The notes beneath the pieces were generated by a model, which saw only the letters and a list, made by a program, of their open reading frames with translations, was not told where the DNA came from and ran no database searches. From contig JBBHKE010000116.1 of the NCBI GenBank assembly GCA_037447655.1, positions 1 through 64,000 on the forward strand: a DNA stretch of 64,000 nucleotides, read 5' to 3'. Source of the stretch: Zygnema cylindricum. Its lineage: Eukaryota > Streptophyta > Zygnematophyceae > Zygnematales > Zygnemataceae. A program made the position numbers and the translations under genes. Positions 1-9,296 of the stretch are shown here, piece after piece (the stretch's first letter is position 1; each line of letters begins with the position of its first letter).

Positions 1-61
1 GAGAGGGGGGAGGGGAAAGGGGAGAGGGGAGAGGGAGTGAAAGAGGAGGAGAAAGAGATAG

Positions 62-117
<56 letters not shown>

Positions 118-118
118 A
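1..118. repeat. GA-rich low-complexity / (GA)n microsatellite
   Basis: Purine-only sequence with a pure (GA)n run at about 61-113. The Arg/Glu open frame across it follows from the repeat and is not a gene. It probably lies in the first intron of the minus-strand ExAD-like gene whose exon ends at 465. Confidence 0.9.
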
Positions 119-464
119 AGGAAGGCGATGCGGAAAGAGAAGGCAGGGGTCCTCGTCGGTTGGTGCTACCACACGAGAAAGTCTCATGTAATGAAAATTC
201 TCCCTTACTTACAATGAACCGACGCCACGAAAATCTTGCCCCCACCCTCTTCTCCTGCTTCTTTGCCTCCCTTATTGAAGTAATGTTGTTAGCCAGTGTT
301 CTCCAGGCCAGTTTAGGGTTAGTCGAAACTTAACTATTATTCCCTAGAGTTTATACAGTCAATAAGGCTTCTTAAGGTTTCTTACAATTACTAAGGGTTA
401 TTTTAGAAACTCTCCCTCCCTCTCTCTCCCTCTCTCTCTCCCCCTGCCCCTCCCTCGGACTTAC
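119..464 (-). other. probable intron 1 of the minus-strand ExAD-like gene
   Basis: Read on the minus strand, this follows a good donor (exon ends GAG, then gtaagt) at 464/465. It is CT-rich near the donor and otherwise featureless. No EGF-like second exon was found before the window edge, so the rest of the gene should lie to the left. Confidence 0.5.
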
Positions 465-1100
465 CTCTTTTACCTCCACTGTCTCCTCCTCATTCCGACA
501 TCTTTTCAGCCACTTCCCCACACTCTCCTTCCATGGCACTGCATTCCAAACTACCAGACCTGCCACCTCATAACCTTCCTCTCCCTCCTCTCCTTCCTCT
601 CTCTCGTCTACATTTTTCTCTCTCTTCTCTCCTTCCTCCTTCTCCTTCCTCTTCTTTGCTTTTTTCATTCTCTCCTTCCATTTCTTTCTGTCTTCTAATT
701 TCTTCACTCTCCTCTCTCCTTCCTCTCTCTCCTTTAGTTTCTTCTCTCCCTCCTCTCTTTCCTCTCTTCTCACTACTTTCTTCTCCCTCTCCTCCCCTTC
801 CTCTCTTCTCACTACTTTCTTCTCCCTCTCCTCTCCTTTAATTTCTTTAATCGAAATATATTTATCATCCGTATTCCAGTTAGAGACCGATCCCAAGCTT
901 GGGGTGACTCCATGAGGAGAGGTTAGCGATCCATGGCGCCCGAGTTCGAAAAAGTCGAGAAAGACAAAAAGAAGGGCGGCTATGGCCATGGCTGCCATTC
1001 GAATTGGTATATGGCGGCGCGCAGGAGCTGGAGGGAGGGAGGGAAGGAGAGGAGAAAAAGGAGAGGGGGAGAAAGAAGGAAGAGGAGGCGGAGAAGCCAT
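465..1100 (-). CDS. First exon of a second ExAD-like (GT47) gene, partial
   Basis: A 212-codon frame with three similarities to exon 1 of the ExAD homologue at 27519. First, a Pro/Ser-rich start followed by RHIPIRMA and a hydrophobic segment ending LDFFELG.HGS (RHAFIRMA and LDFFELGSHGS in the other gene). Second, a Trp-Lys-rich end, VGKWLKRC...VEVKE (VGRWLENC...VEVKE). Third, the same phase-0 donor after VKE. The segment looks like a Golgi type II signal anchor. Between anchor and C-terminal motif lies a Lys/Glu-rich low-complexity insert of about 100 residues that the other copies lack. The catalytic exons are not in the window. The start at 1100 is the first ATG of the frame; the Met before the anchor is an alternative. 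Homology is clear; whether the gene is active is unknown. Confidence 0.6.
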
Positions 1101-1236
1101 AGTAAGACTAAAAAGAATTTCAAATGTTTGAAAAATCTCTCAAAGGAAGTCATATGTGCTATTATGCTGTATCCAACTATCCACACTAAAACTTCCATGA
1201 AAAGTACAGTGTCCTGAAAACAACCATGGTACGGTA

Positions 1237-1756
1237 CACCGTGAATCGCTATTACAATATGTTTTTGTCATAGTTCAAAACATAGTTCAAAAGTAGGCGT
1301 TTTTATGGTAGGCCTTTGGTCGGCGCCTTTATCGTAAGTTGTGTTATGGGCTTTTCATGTGATCTTCTTAGATCGCTACTTTGATCAAAGACCGTCCGAT
1401 CGTCCGAATCTGACGGTGTAAATAAACATTTTTGGTCCGAATGTTTTAATTGGTCAGAATAGGTCCGAATACAATATGGGTCTTAAGGTCATATTGTATG
1501 TTTTTCATACAATAGGCATATTGTATGGGCCTACTTTCACCTACTTTTGAACTATGGTTTTTTTTAATGTTTTTTTCTTCTCATAAAACATCTTTTCTCC
1601 GTACACACGTCCGATTGTGGATCTGACGGTTGCGATTGAAGGTAGGGTTCTCAACTTCCGATTGGCGGTAGCAAATTAAAAATAGGACAAGTGTGTACGG
1701 AAAAAATATGTTTTAAGTGGCGAAAAAGTTATTAACACTAATAGCGATACACGGTG
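1237..1756. mobile_element. MITE with TA target duplication, interrupted by a second element
   Basis: Terminal inverted repeats of about 18 bp (left CACCGTGAATCGCTATTA; the right end is its complement with one mismatch) flanked by TA on both sides, as in Tc1/mariner-type MITEs. Inside the right end are the subterminal blocks AAAACATCTTTTCTCCGTAC and its inverse, shared with the elements at 24301 and 54007. The left subterminal block is separated from its end by another insertion (1281-1556). It has no coding capacity. Confidence 0.75.
1281..1556. mobile_element. Nested MITE with CATAGTTCAAAAGTAGG ends
   Basis: Starts CATAGTTCAAAAGTAGG and ends with its exact inverse, CCTACTTTTGAACTATG. The body carries blocks also seen at 22205-22675 and 24001-24211 (for example GTTGTGTTATGGGCTTTTCA). 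It sits inside the older TA-flanked MITE, so it inserted later. No ORF. Confidence 0.7.
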
Positions 1757-2992
1757 TAATTTTGTACTGACGTCAGCTGATTGTCAACGCATATCATCAT
1801 CGAAAGCTTTAGGTCGTGCCCGTCTATACTCCCTATTAATTGTTCAAGCTGTTGACTTTTACAGTCCGTACGAAAGCTTTCTTGTTACCACGTAGTGCCA
1901 CTCAAGCTACACTGTACGGATGATATCTTCGATAATCGTGTTTTTTTTTTTTTTCAACAGTCGCGTTTTTGCATTCACAATTTTAAAAACTTTGGAGAAA
2001 TGGCCGTTGGCGGGTTTTTGGCGCATATAACCGTTGAAAACGACCTGCGGAACAGTCCAAAACTGTCGAAACCAACCGCTTCATCAGCGTTTTATTTTAT
2101 GGGATTGGGTCATTTTTTTCTTTTTATAATTTCTGATATATTTGCATGATAGTTTAGTGCGAGTGTCGAAAACGTTACAATTTTACAACCACGTATCGCC
2201 AAATCTAGCCCCGATATCCAATACGGATATCGCCCAAAAACATTCGAGTGTACGTCAAACAGAGGTCGCAAAAGTCAAAATTTTACATAACCGAAACCGA
2301 CCGTTTATTTTTTCAAAATCTGAGTGACCGATGACCGACCGAATTATGTCACGCTCCAAAATTGTTAACCGTTAACCGATCGGCGTTTACGAAAATAAAA
2401 GTTAACCGAAACTGGACTTCTCGCAACTAACCATGCCCGCCCGTAACCGAAAAAGTACAAAATTATATAATGTACGACGTATGAATAAGCCGATAATTAC
2501 GATTTGTCGCGTTCACTTAGATTTGCGAAATGAATAGTGTTTGCTAACCTGTCAGATTTGCGACGCTTTGTCGCGTTCCCTAAAATTTACGAAATAAATA
2601 GTGTACTACACCGTGAATCGTTCTTAGCCTTATGTACTCTATATCGGCACCACAAAATTTTGACATTGATACCTTAAAAATAACAAATTACACTATTTAA
2701 TGACATGGACCATAATCTGCCACGTCTCTTGGCACTAAATTTGTATGTATGAGGCTATTCTTTTATTTAGGGTAACCTTCCATCAGGCGAAAAGTGGGGT
2801 TGTTTACTGGAGAAAGTACCGTTCCGTACTAGGCCGTACTGTTTTTTTTTTTTTTTTTCAAAAGATGTTTACTAAAAATTCGTTGAGATTCTCCAGACTT
2901 CTTGGAGAGAACTACCACCGTCCGATTTTCAATTTTCGACGCAAACGCTTCTTGTTTCCAGTACGTAGAGATTTGTGAAAAAAATTGTGTTA
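1757..2992. other. non-coding, degenerate repeat remnants
   Basis: No supported gene. About 2180-2460 is related, in reverse orientation, to the repeats near 54.4-55.0 kb (the CCGACCG and AACCGTTAACCG blocks). A decayed MITE end with ACACCGTGAATCG lies near 2607. Short T-rich ORFs here have no family features. Confidence 0.6.
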
Positions 2993-3951
2993 GGGTACGT
3001 CCCCATGTATGAAAGTACATACTTTTCTCTGTCTTTTTGCCCTAACATTCTGGGAACTTTGAAAAAAACTTTAGCCGTACGAGAAAATCATTTTTACCAA
3101 AGTAAAGTGAACGTCAATTCATACTTTGGATGTACGCGGTGTTTGTCGTTATGTAAACGCATTTTGGCGTTTTCCCCTTTTTGACCCCCGGGCAAGAGAA
3201 TCCAGCCCAAAAAAAAACTTCATCCAAAATCACCTCGAGGGGGTGATTTTAGTTCAAGTACCACCCAAACAGCGAATGAAAAACAAACCACGCACGCGCC
3301 ACACGATTTGTAAAATTTTTGGACGAGAGAGAGTCCTCGCTATTTTTCTCCGTACCTGTCACGCGCTATGTACGGAAAAAAAAATTGCAGGGGTCTCGGA
3401 CTTCCACTTGCATTCATGGGTCCTTTGCATAATTTTTCACTGTCGTCGCCTCTCCTCTCTCCCTCTCACACTATCGCTTGTATCTCACACTTTTTAGCAT
3501 GAGACACGACAATATTGGTATAAAATGAAAGATCTTTGAAAAATATATTTTTTGAAAAATTTTAGGTTTTTATTTAATGGCAAATCGAGTGAGAAAAGTA
3601 GAAAAAGCGAAATCGGGAAACCATGGCGGAAAGTTCTTGAATCCGTGACGTCGACGTTGTCACAAGTGAGCGTGACGTCACAATGTCACCAAACCCTAAG
3701 CATTTGCAATTTCACAAAAATATAGACGTTTACCACTGTCGCTGTTTTTGTTGGCGTCTCTGGCGTCTCTAATCGTCGGAAGTTTTGTAGTCGCCTTCAA
3801 TCGTCACAAGTTGTACCTACGTCTACAACCATCACATGTCAAAGTTCCGATTTCATTTTCGCACATTGGGACGCTCTTCAAAGTAGTACGACGAATCTTC
3901 ACTATAGTCCAAAATACTTTATCAAAGTACCGATTACATGGGGACGTACCC
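2993..3951. mobile_element. Harbinger-like non-autonomous DNA transposon, 959 bp
   Basis: Perfect 17-bp terminal inverted repeats, GGGTACGTCCCCATGTA and its complement, flanked on both sides by TTA (2990-2992 and 3952-3954). A 3-bp TTA/TAA duplication is the PIF/Harbinger signature. The interior has no transposase-like frame. Its 3' half is related to 21660-22197 (shared CCATGGCGGAAAGTT and GACGTC-rich blocks). Confidence 0.8.
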
Positions 3952-3954
3952 TTA

Positions 3955-4434
3955 CTACCGTGTCAGATTTGCGACGCTAATCATGATGTCACGTACTTCC
4001 ACGATACCAAAGAGTATAAAGTACAATAATGTATGTTGGATTGTATGGACAGTACAAAATTTTCATTTTTTTTGGTTTTTTTGGTTGACCGACTGTAACC
4101 GACCGTTTTTTTTTATGGTGAATCAACCGACCGCAACCGCCCGGCCCTCAAAATTTGGCAACTGAATCCGTTCCGGATCCGGCGCGAGCGGTCGGTTAAC
4201 GGTCGGTCACGGTTTCGGTTGACCGTTTGCGACCTCTGACGTCAAATACCACCTTAATCGCCTTCTCGAACATTCGGCTCGAACATGGCTTCCTTATCTC
4301 GTTTTCATATTATTTCTCTTCCATCCTGACACCAAATGTTGCGTTCAGATTGTCAACGTAAAGCGTCTTCAAAATTATCTCTTCTCGTACTAAATTATCA
4401 TAGTTTTTCTTGTGCCACACTTGAGCATCCGCCC
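3955..4434. other. non-coding, repeat-derived
   Basis: About 4075-4240 carries CCGACCG/AACCG blocks like those at 2.3 and 54.5 kb, presumably pieces of one repeat family. No gene seen. Confidence 0.55.
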
Positions 4435-4437
4435 TTA

Positions 4438-4549
4438 GGGTACTTTCGCATGTGCTAAAGTTACAATTATTTTCTGTCGTTTTCCTTCGTTAATCTTCGC
4501 TAAAAAACAAATTAACAAGACTAAGTTTTGGTTACATGCGAAAGTACCC
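4438..4549. mobile_element. 112-bp Harbinger-like MITE
   Basis: Terminal inverted repeats GGGTACTTTCGCATGT and ACATGCGAAAGTACCC are exact complements, with TTA on each side (4435-4437, 4550-4552). The ends resemble those at 2993 and 22876 (GGGTRCKT...), so these are probably related non-autonomous elements. Confidence 0.85.
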
Positions 4550-4643
4550 TTAGATTCGGATTCTCAAGGAACTTCCCATTCATAGGCCTTGTCAATCCTC
4601 CTCGGCTCTGTTAACAGTTACAATGCACATTCCAGCAAGAGTT

Positions 4644-4745
4644 AAAATCCGGTCAATTGCAAAATCCGGTCAATTGCGAAATCCGGTCAATTGCGAAATC
4701 CGGTCAATTGCAAAATCCGGTCAATTGCAAAATCTGGTCAATTGT
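4644..4745. repeat. 17-bp tandem repeat, six units
   Basis: Six head-to-tail copies of AAAATCCGGTCAATTGC with one or two substitutions. Each unit contains the palindrome CAATTG. The short ORF across it simply cycles through the repeat frames. Confidence 0.9.
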
Positions 4746-5221
4746 AGTGCGGTTCTTTGGCGCCTGCAAGAATCTATTGTGTCCCTCCCTCCAATTTTCA
4801 CTCTAATTCCTTTCCCCCTTGTCGGAAAGAAATTTGTCCTTTCCTTAACTCCCATATTGTTCCCTTAACATCCATCCTCTCGCGTGCTTGATGTAATTTA
4901 GCATGGAAGCCTCTTATCTATGGCTTGCAATCCTAAGGTCTCCCAAAACCCTTTAGTAAAACATGCTTAATAAACTTGCAAAATCCCCGTGGCAACCTCA
5001 ACGTGCCAATTCCAACCAAGATCTCAAACTCCAATTATGCATCCCATACGATTTTCTCTTTGTTCCCCTCCGCTAAACATTAAAAATAGAAGTTGTGGGG
5101 AAATTTTTTGTGCTTGATTATGTTCCGTTGGGAATAAAGGATGCCTTGTACGGCTTGTCAACCATCTATTGCTCCGTTTATAAAGGTTTAATCTCATGTC
5201 ATCAAATGTCATCAAAATGTC
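4746..5221. other. non-coding
   Basis: No gene, RNA or clear repeat recognised between the 17-bp array and the foldback. Confidence 0.5.
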
Positions 5222-6340
5222 CGACTTGGAGAAGGAAAAGGCATGGTTGGCAAAAGAGAGAGAAATTGAAGAAAGATATCAAAGATGAAAGAGAGTACAA
5301 TCATGGCAAAGGATAATATAGAAGTAGAGATAAAGACAAAAGAGACAAGAACACTAGCAAACGAGAGAGAAATTGATAAAAGATATCGATGATGAAAGAG
5401 AGTACAATCAGATAAAGACAAAAGAGACAAAAACATTGAGCATCGGGTGTTCCGACAAACAGAGGAATCCTCTAAAACTAAAAGTGATAGAATTAGGAAG
5501 GAATTCGGAAAAGGTATAAAGGACAAATTAACCTTCCTTAAAAATATTTGAAATCCGAAATCCTAAAAAGAGGCCTCTATAGAGCCAAAAATGAAAAAAT
5601 GGGATGATCGAATTTGTAATCTTTAAACAAAATGTCTCGAAATTGTTTACTTCCAAAGGAAAGATGTTGCCAAAAAAAAAAAGAGTAAATGAAGTGGAAT
5701 AAAAAGAAAGTAGAAAAGAAAAAAGAATATGAGTTAGTAGAAAAGAAAATAGAGTAAATGAAGTGGAGGAAAAAAAAAGTAGAAAAGAAAAGAGAGTAAA
5801 TAAAGTGGAGTTAAAAAGATAGTATAAAAGAAAAGAGAGAAAATGAAGTGGAGTTAAAAACAAAGTAGAAAAGAAAAGTGAGTCTGAGTCTTGCTCTCTT
5901 TTCTTTTCTACTTTCTTTTTTACTCCATTTCATTTCTTTTTTACTCTATTTTATTTATTTTTTCTGGCAACATCTTTCCTTTGGAAGTAAACAATTTCGA
6001 GACATTTTGTTTGAACATTACAAATTCGATCCTCCCATTTTTTCGTTTTTGGCTCTATAGAGGCATCTCTTTAGGATTTCGGATTTCAGATTTTTATAAG
6101 AAAAGTTAATTTTTCCTTTATACCTTTTCCGGATTCTTTCTTAATTCTATCACTTTCGGTTTTGGAGGATTCCACGGTTGGTGTTTTTGTTGGAACACCT
6201 AATGCTCATTCTTCTAGTCTTCTTTGTCTTCATCTTTGCTTCCATATTATCCTTTGCCATGATTGTACTCTCTTTCATCTTCGATATCTTTCTTCGATTT
6301 CTCTCTCTTTTGCCCACCATGCCTGTACCTTCTACAAATA
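5222..6340. repeat. 1.1-kb foldback (long inverted repeat)
   Basis: The left arm (5222 to about 5875) reads in reverse complement as the right arm (about 5885 to 6340). For example, the block with AAAGATGTTGCC near 5663 is matched by GGCAACATCTTT near 5967, and GAGAGTACAATCATGGCAAA near 5290 by its inverse near 6258. The two arms give mirror-image ORFs, so these are by-products. The left arm also holds an internal tandem duplication (about 5260-5430) and AGAAAAGAAA-rich filler. It could form a long hairpin; its class is unknown. Confidence 0.75.
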
Positions 6341-7040
6341 GGGAACCCTCACGGTTGTGATTTGTTGAGTAATCCCCCGATTCTCGCAATCATGATCGGT
6401 TGCCAAGTCCTTCAAATTGCATCTCTCTAGATTTCCTTCCATATCCCAATTTAACGACTCTTCCATGGTCACACATTCCTTATCTCAAATGCTCCAAAGT
6501 CTCGACGAACTTCCCCACCAGTAACCTTGAAGATTCCTACCATCGTTCCGTTGGTGATAACTCTGTCATTATCACTTTCGCAGTCCGCTTAAAGGCAGCC
6601 CTTTTTCGCAGTCCGGTTAAGAGCAGCACTTTGTGCTACGGTTGTCCTCCTACAGGCAACCTTGACTTGTTGACCACCTCGTCCCCATATGTCCCAAAAC
6701 AAAAAACATAAACAAAACAAATCAAAAATAAAAACAAAACAAAAAAATACAAATACATGGCTAAACCATTGCCAACTTAAGTCGTTGGTCGCTCAGTCCC
6801 TTGAACTTAGCCTAGAGATTCTCAACAAACAGTTGCTCTGAAAATCTTGAAATCCTCCTATGGGTGCCTTTTGCAACTCATAATTTCCGGCCCCTTACAT
6901 TGCTCGAAGATTCGTCACCCAAAAACCTTCTCAACATCCGAACACTTCAAAAAATGGGCAGCGGGGAAACCAATTTCTATGTCATGTAGTCGAGAAGCAT
7001 CTACCTTTCTATTCTCTCAGCTTCTTTCTAAAGCTTGTAT
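6341..7040. other. non-coding
   Basis: No supported gene. A short tandem duplication containing TTCGCAGTCCG(C/G)TTAA lies at about 6580-6630. Confidence 0.45.
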
Positions 7041-7180
7041 CCATAAATAATCCTTCCCATCCATAAAAAATCCTTCCCATCCATAAATAATCCTTCCGTT
7101 CCATAAATAACCTTTCCCTTCCATAAATAATCCTTCCCATTCATAAATTATCCTTCTTATCCATAAATTATCCTTCCTAA
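7041..7180. repeat. 20-bp tandem repeat, seven units
   Basis: Seven consecutive copies of CCATAAATAATCCTTCCCAT with scattered substitutions. Confidence 0.9.
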
Positions 7181-8609
7181 CTGAGGGGTTTCTCCTCCCC
7201 TCCTCCGCTAAATCCTGACTGCAAGCGAAGCCGCGTCACAACGCATTCCCCCAATCCAAACATCTTTTTATCGAAACATAAATGGCTTTATGGACTCCAC
7301 ATGGAAAATGGATTAAACTTGGAGACCCACATTAGGCTCGAAACCCTCGGACGATCCGCCACTCGTGAAATTCATGTGGATTTTACCTTTCTCACAACAC
7401 CCATTGTCTACAAGAAATCTAAGGTCCCAAGTCTTAAGAGCTAAGGGTTTGAGGCCCCAAATTCTCGATACCGAAACCTATCGTAGAGAAACCAAAATTG
7501 AAATTTCTCGCGAGTTCCAAGATTCTCGTCAATGAGATCGTAAGTTATGTTTTTGAGGCTTCTTTAGGGTTTTAAAGATTTTTTAGGGTTTTTTCGGACT
7601 TGAAGTTACGGAGCATCTTACGACCGACAGTAAGGTTTTAGTCCGTAATAAGTAATCGGTTTTATGTGTTTTATCAGTTTTTTCAGTTTTATCGATTTTG
7701 TCGGTTTTCTCGATTTTAAAGGAATCGCTAATTTCAAAAACCCATACCTTCTTTGGTGATTCTCTAAATGTTTTGAGGTAAAACCCGACCTGTATCTCTT
7801 TAGGTGAGGCTCACCGTGAAAGTTCACAACATATTGTACTTATGTATCCCATTTCTTCTCTCAGTCTATCCTCGACGAACTACCTCGTGCAAAAAATCAT
7901 ACCTTTACCAGTACTCATCCAAATAGCTTGAAGTGAAGCGTTTCCAACCTTATAACAGTAAACGATAGAGTGGAAGTTTGCAAAAATATGAAATTTTGTA
8001 TGCAAGTAGGGCTGATATAAAACTAGTCTAATGAAATTTAGTTTGCTAAATTTTGAGAATAAGGAATAGAATCTTGACCAAGTTATAATGTCCTAAAGCT
8101 GGCTGTAAATGTAAAAAACTGATATCTTTGATTGGATGTAGATTTGTGGAAAAATAGCGTAGATGTTGCTCATTAGCTCAATAGAAAGCTTAGACAAAAA
8201 GAGAAACCAACAAAAGAGAAAATAAGTTACTATTTGGAAAGTTTATCCAGATCCCAAACATTTGATACTTTTGTTTTTGTTCCTCTTAGTTTCCGGAGAA
8301 ATAGTTATTGTTAAACTCACAATGTGGACTAAATAAAACACGACTCGATTGTGCAATATCTGTTTTAAATAGGGACATGCTAACCAAACACACATGCCTA
8401 ATTAAAACAAAACACAGTTGAACAAAAAGATGGACAAAAAAAAAACATCCGAAAGAGGAAAGACAACAAAATTATTTTATAAGCACCCAAAATGTGACTA
8501 GGATCATCTCCACTCGATCGGAACTAACAAAAAAGGTGAAAAGAAAATAGGAACTATTACGAGTAATACAACAAGGTGTCAATAGTTTTTGTTTTGTTTT
8601 GTTTTTTTT
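7181..8609. other. 3' flank of the p115 gene, non-coding
   Basis: AT-rich sequence without a supported ORF. TTTAGGGTTTT motifs occur at about 7563-7600. It lies downstream of the minus-strand p115 gene, so its right part should contain that gene's 3' UTR. Confidence 0.5.
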
Positions 8610-9296
8610 TTATCTTTGATCGTCTTCATTGGGCTTTTCATCTTTGTCATCTTCAACTTCCTCATCATCATTTTCGTCATTTTCGTCATTTTCTCCCTCT
8701 TCTCCCTCTTCTCCCTCACCTATTCCCTCCAACAATGCCTCCACATCTTCCCCCAATTCCACTAAACGAGCCCGTAATTTCTCTACTTTTGTCTCCTCCT
8801 GTCCAAGACAAACGAGTAAATCATTTAACTCTGTCTCACTCTCCTTCTGTGCTTCTTCTCTCCCTTCTTCCCTCCCTGCCTCCCTCGCTTCTCTGAGCTT
8901 CTCTTCCGTGACATCGGAAACCTCGGAAGTAGAAACGACTCCTTTCGAAACAGTTTCCTGTAACTGTTTTTCCAAACGGAAATTGTCGTGCTCGAGGTCG
9001 TTATATGCCGAAGATAAGGCTTGTAAATCCGTCTCGTGTTTACTTGCCAGCTGTCGGTAGTGTACTAATTCTGATTGAAGAAGTTGCCTCGAAGCTTCTG
9101 CTTCATCTAATTGCCCTTTAAGTTTTTCGTTTTCGGCGAGAATTTCGTCTGAGTTTATTTCTAACCGTCTCGCATTATTTTTCTCCTCGAGAATACTTCT
9201 CCTGTTAGTATTCGATTTCCCAGAAACATTCGAACCATTCTCGTCGCCTCTAGAGACCAAGTCTTCTGCCAAGGCACTGTTTTTTTCTTGTAACTC
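8610..9296 (-). CDS. GC6: p115 last exon: coiled coil and acidic tail
   Basis: Acceptor ...cattacag then GAG (E). It encodes 228 residues: NSALAEDLVSRG, then heptad-rich coiled coil (ENEKLKGQLDEAEASRQLL, YNDLEHDNFRLEKQLQET), the family signature ELNDLLVCLGQEETKVEKL, LVELGEDVEALLEGIG, and about 35 mostly Glu/Asp residues ending EDDQR and TAA. The acidic tail is the part of animal p115 that binds GM130 and giantin. Land-plant GC6 has the same QKESE.ELNDLLVCLGQEE block, which makes this exon diagnostic. Confidence 0.95.
   Translation of the reverse strand, partial: ELQEKNSALAEDLVSRGDENGSNVSGKSNTNRRSILEEKNNARRLEINSDEILAENEKLKGQLDEAEASRQLLQSELVHYRQLASKHETDLQALSSAYNDLEHDNFRLEKQLQETVSKGVVSTSEVSDVTEEKLREAREAGREEGREEAQKESETELNDLLVCLGQEETKVEKLRARLVELGEDVEALLEGIGEGEEGEEGENDENDENDDEEVEDDKDEKPNEDDQR

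Noticed and set aside
533-841. Ser/Pro/Leu-rich plus-strand ORF
   Set aside because: Antisense of the Lys/Glu-rich part of the minus-strand ExAD-like exon; pure CT low complexity.
5212-6360. Two similar Phe/Ser-rich ORFs on opposite strands
   Set aside because: They are the two arms of the foldback read in mirror image; no domain features.
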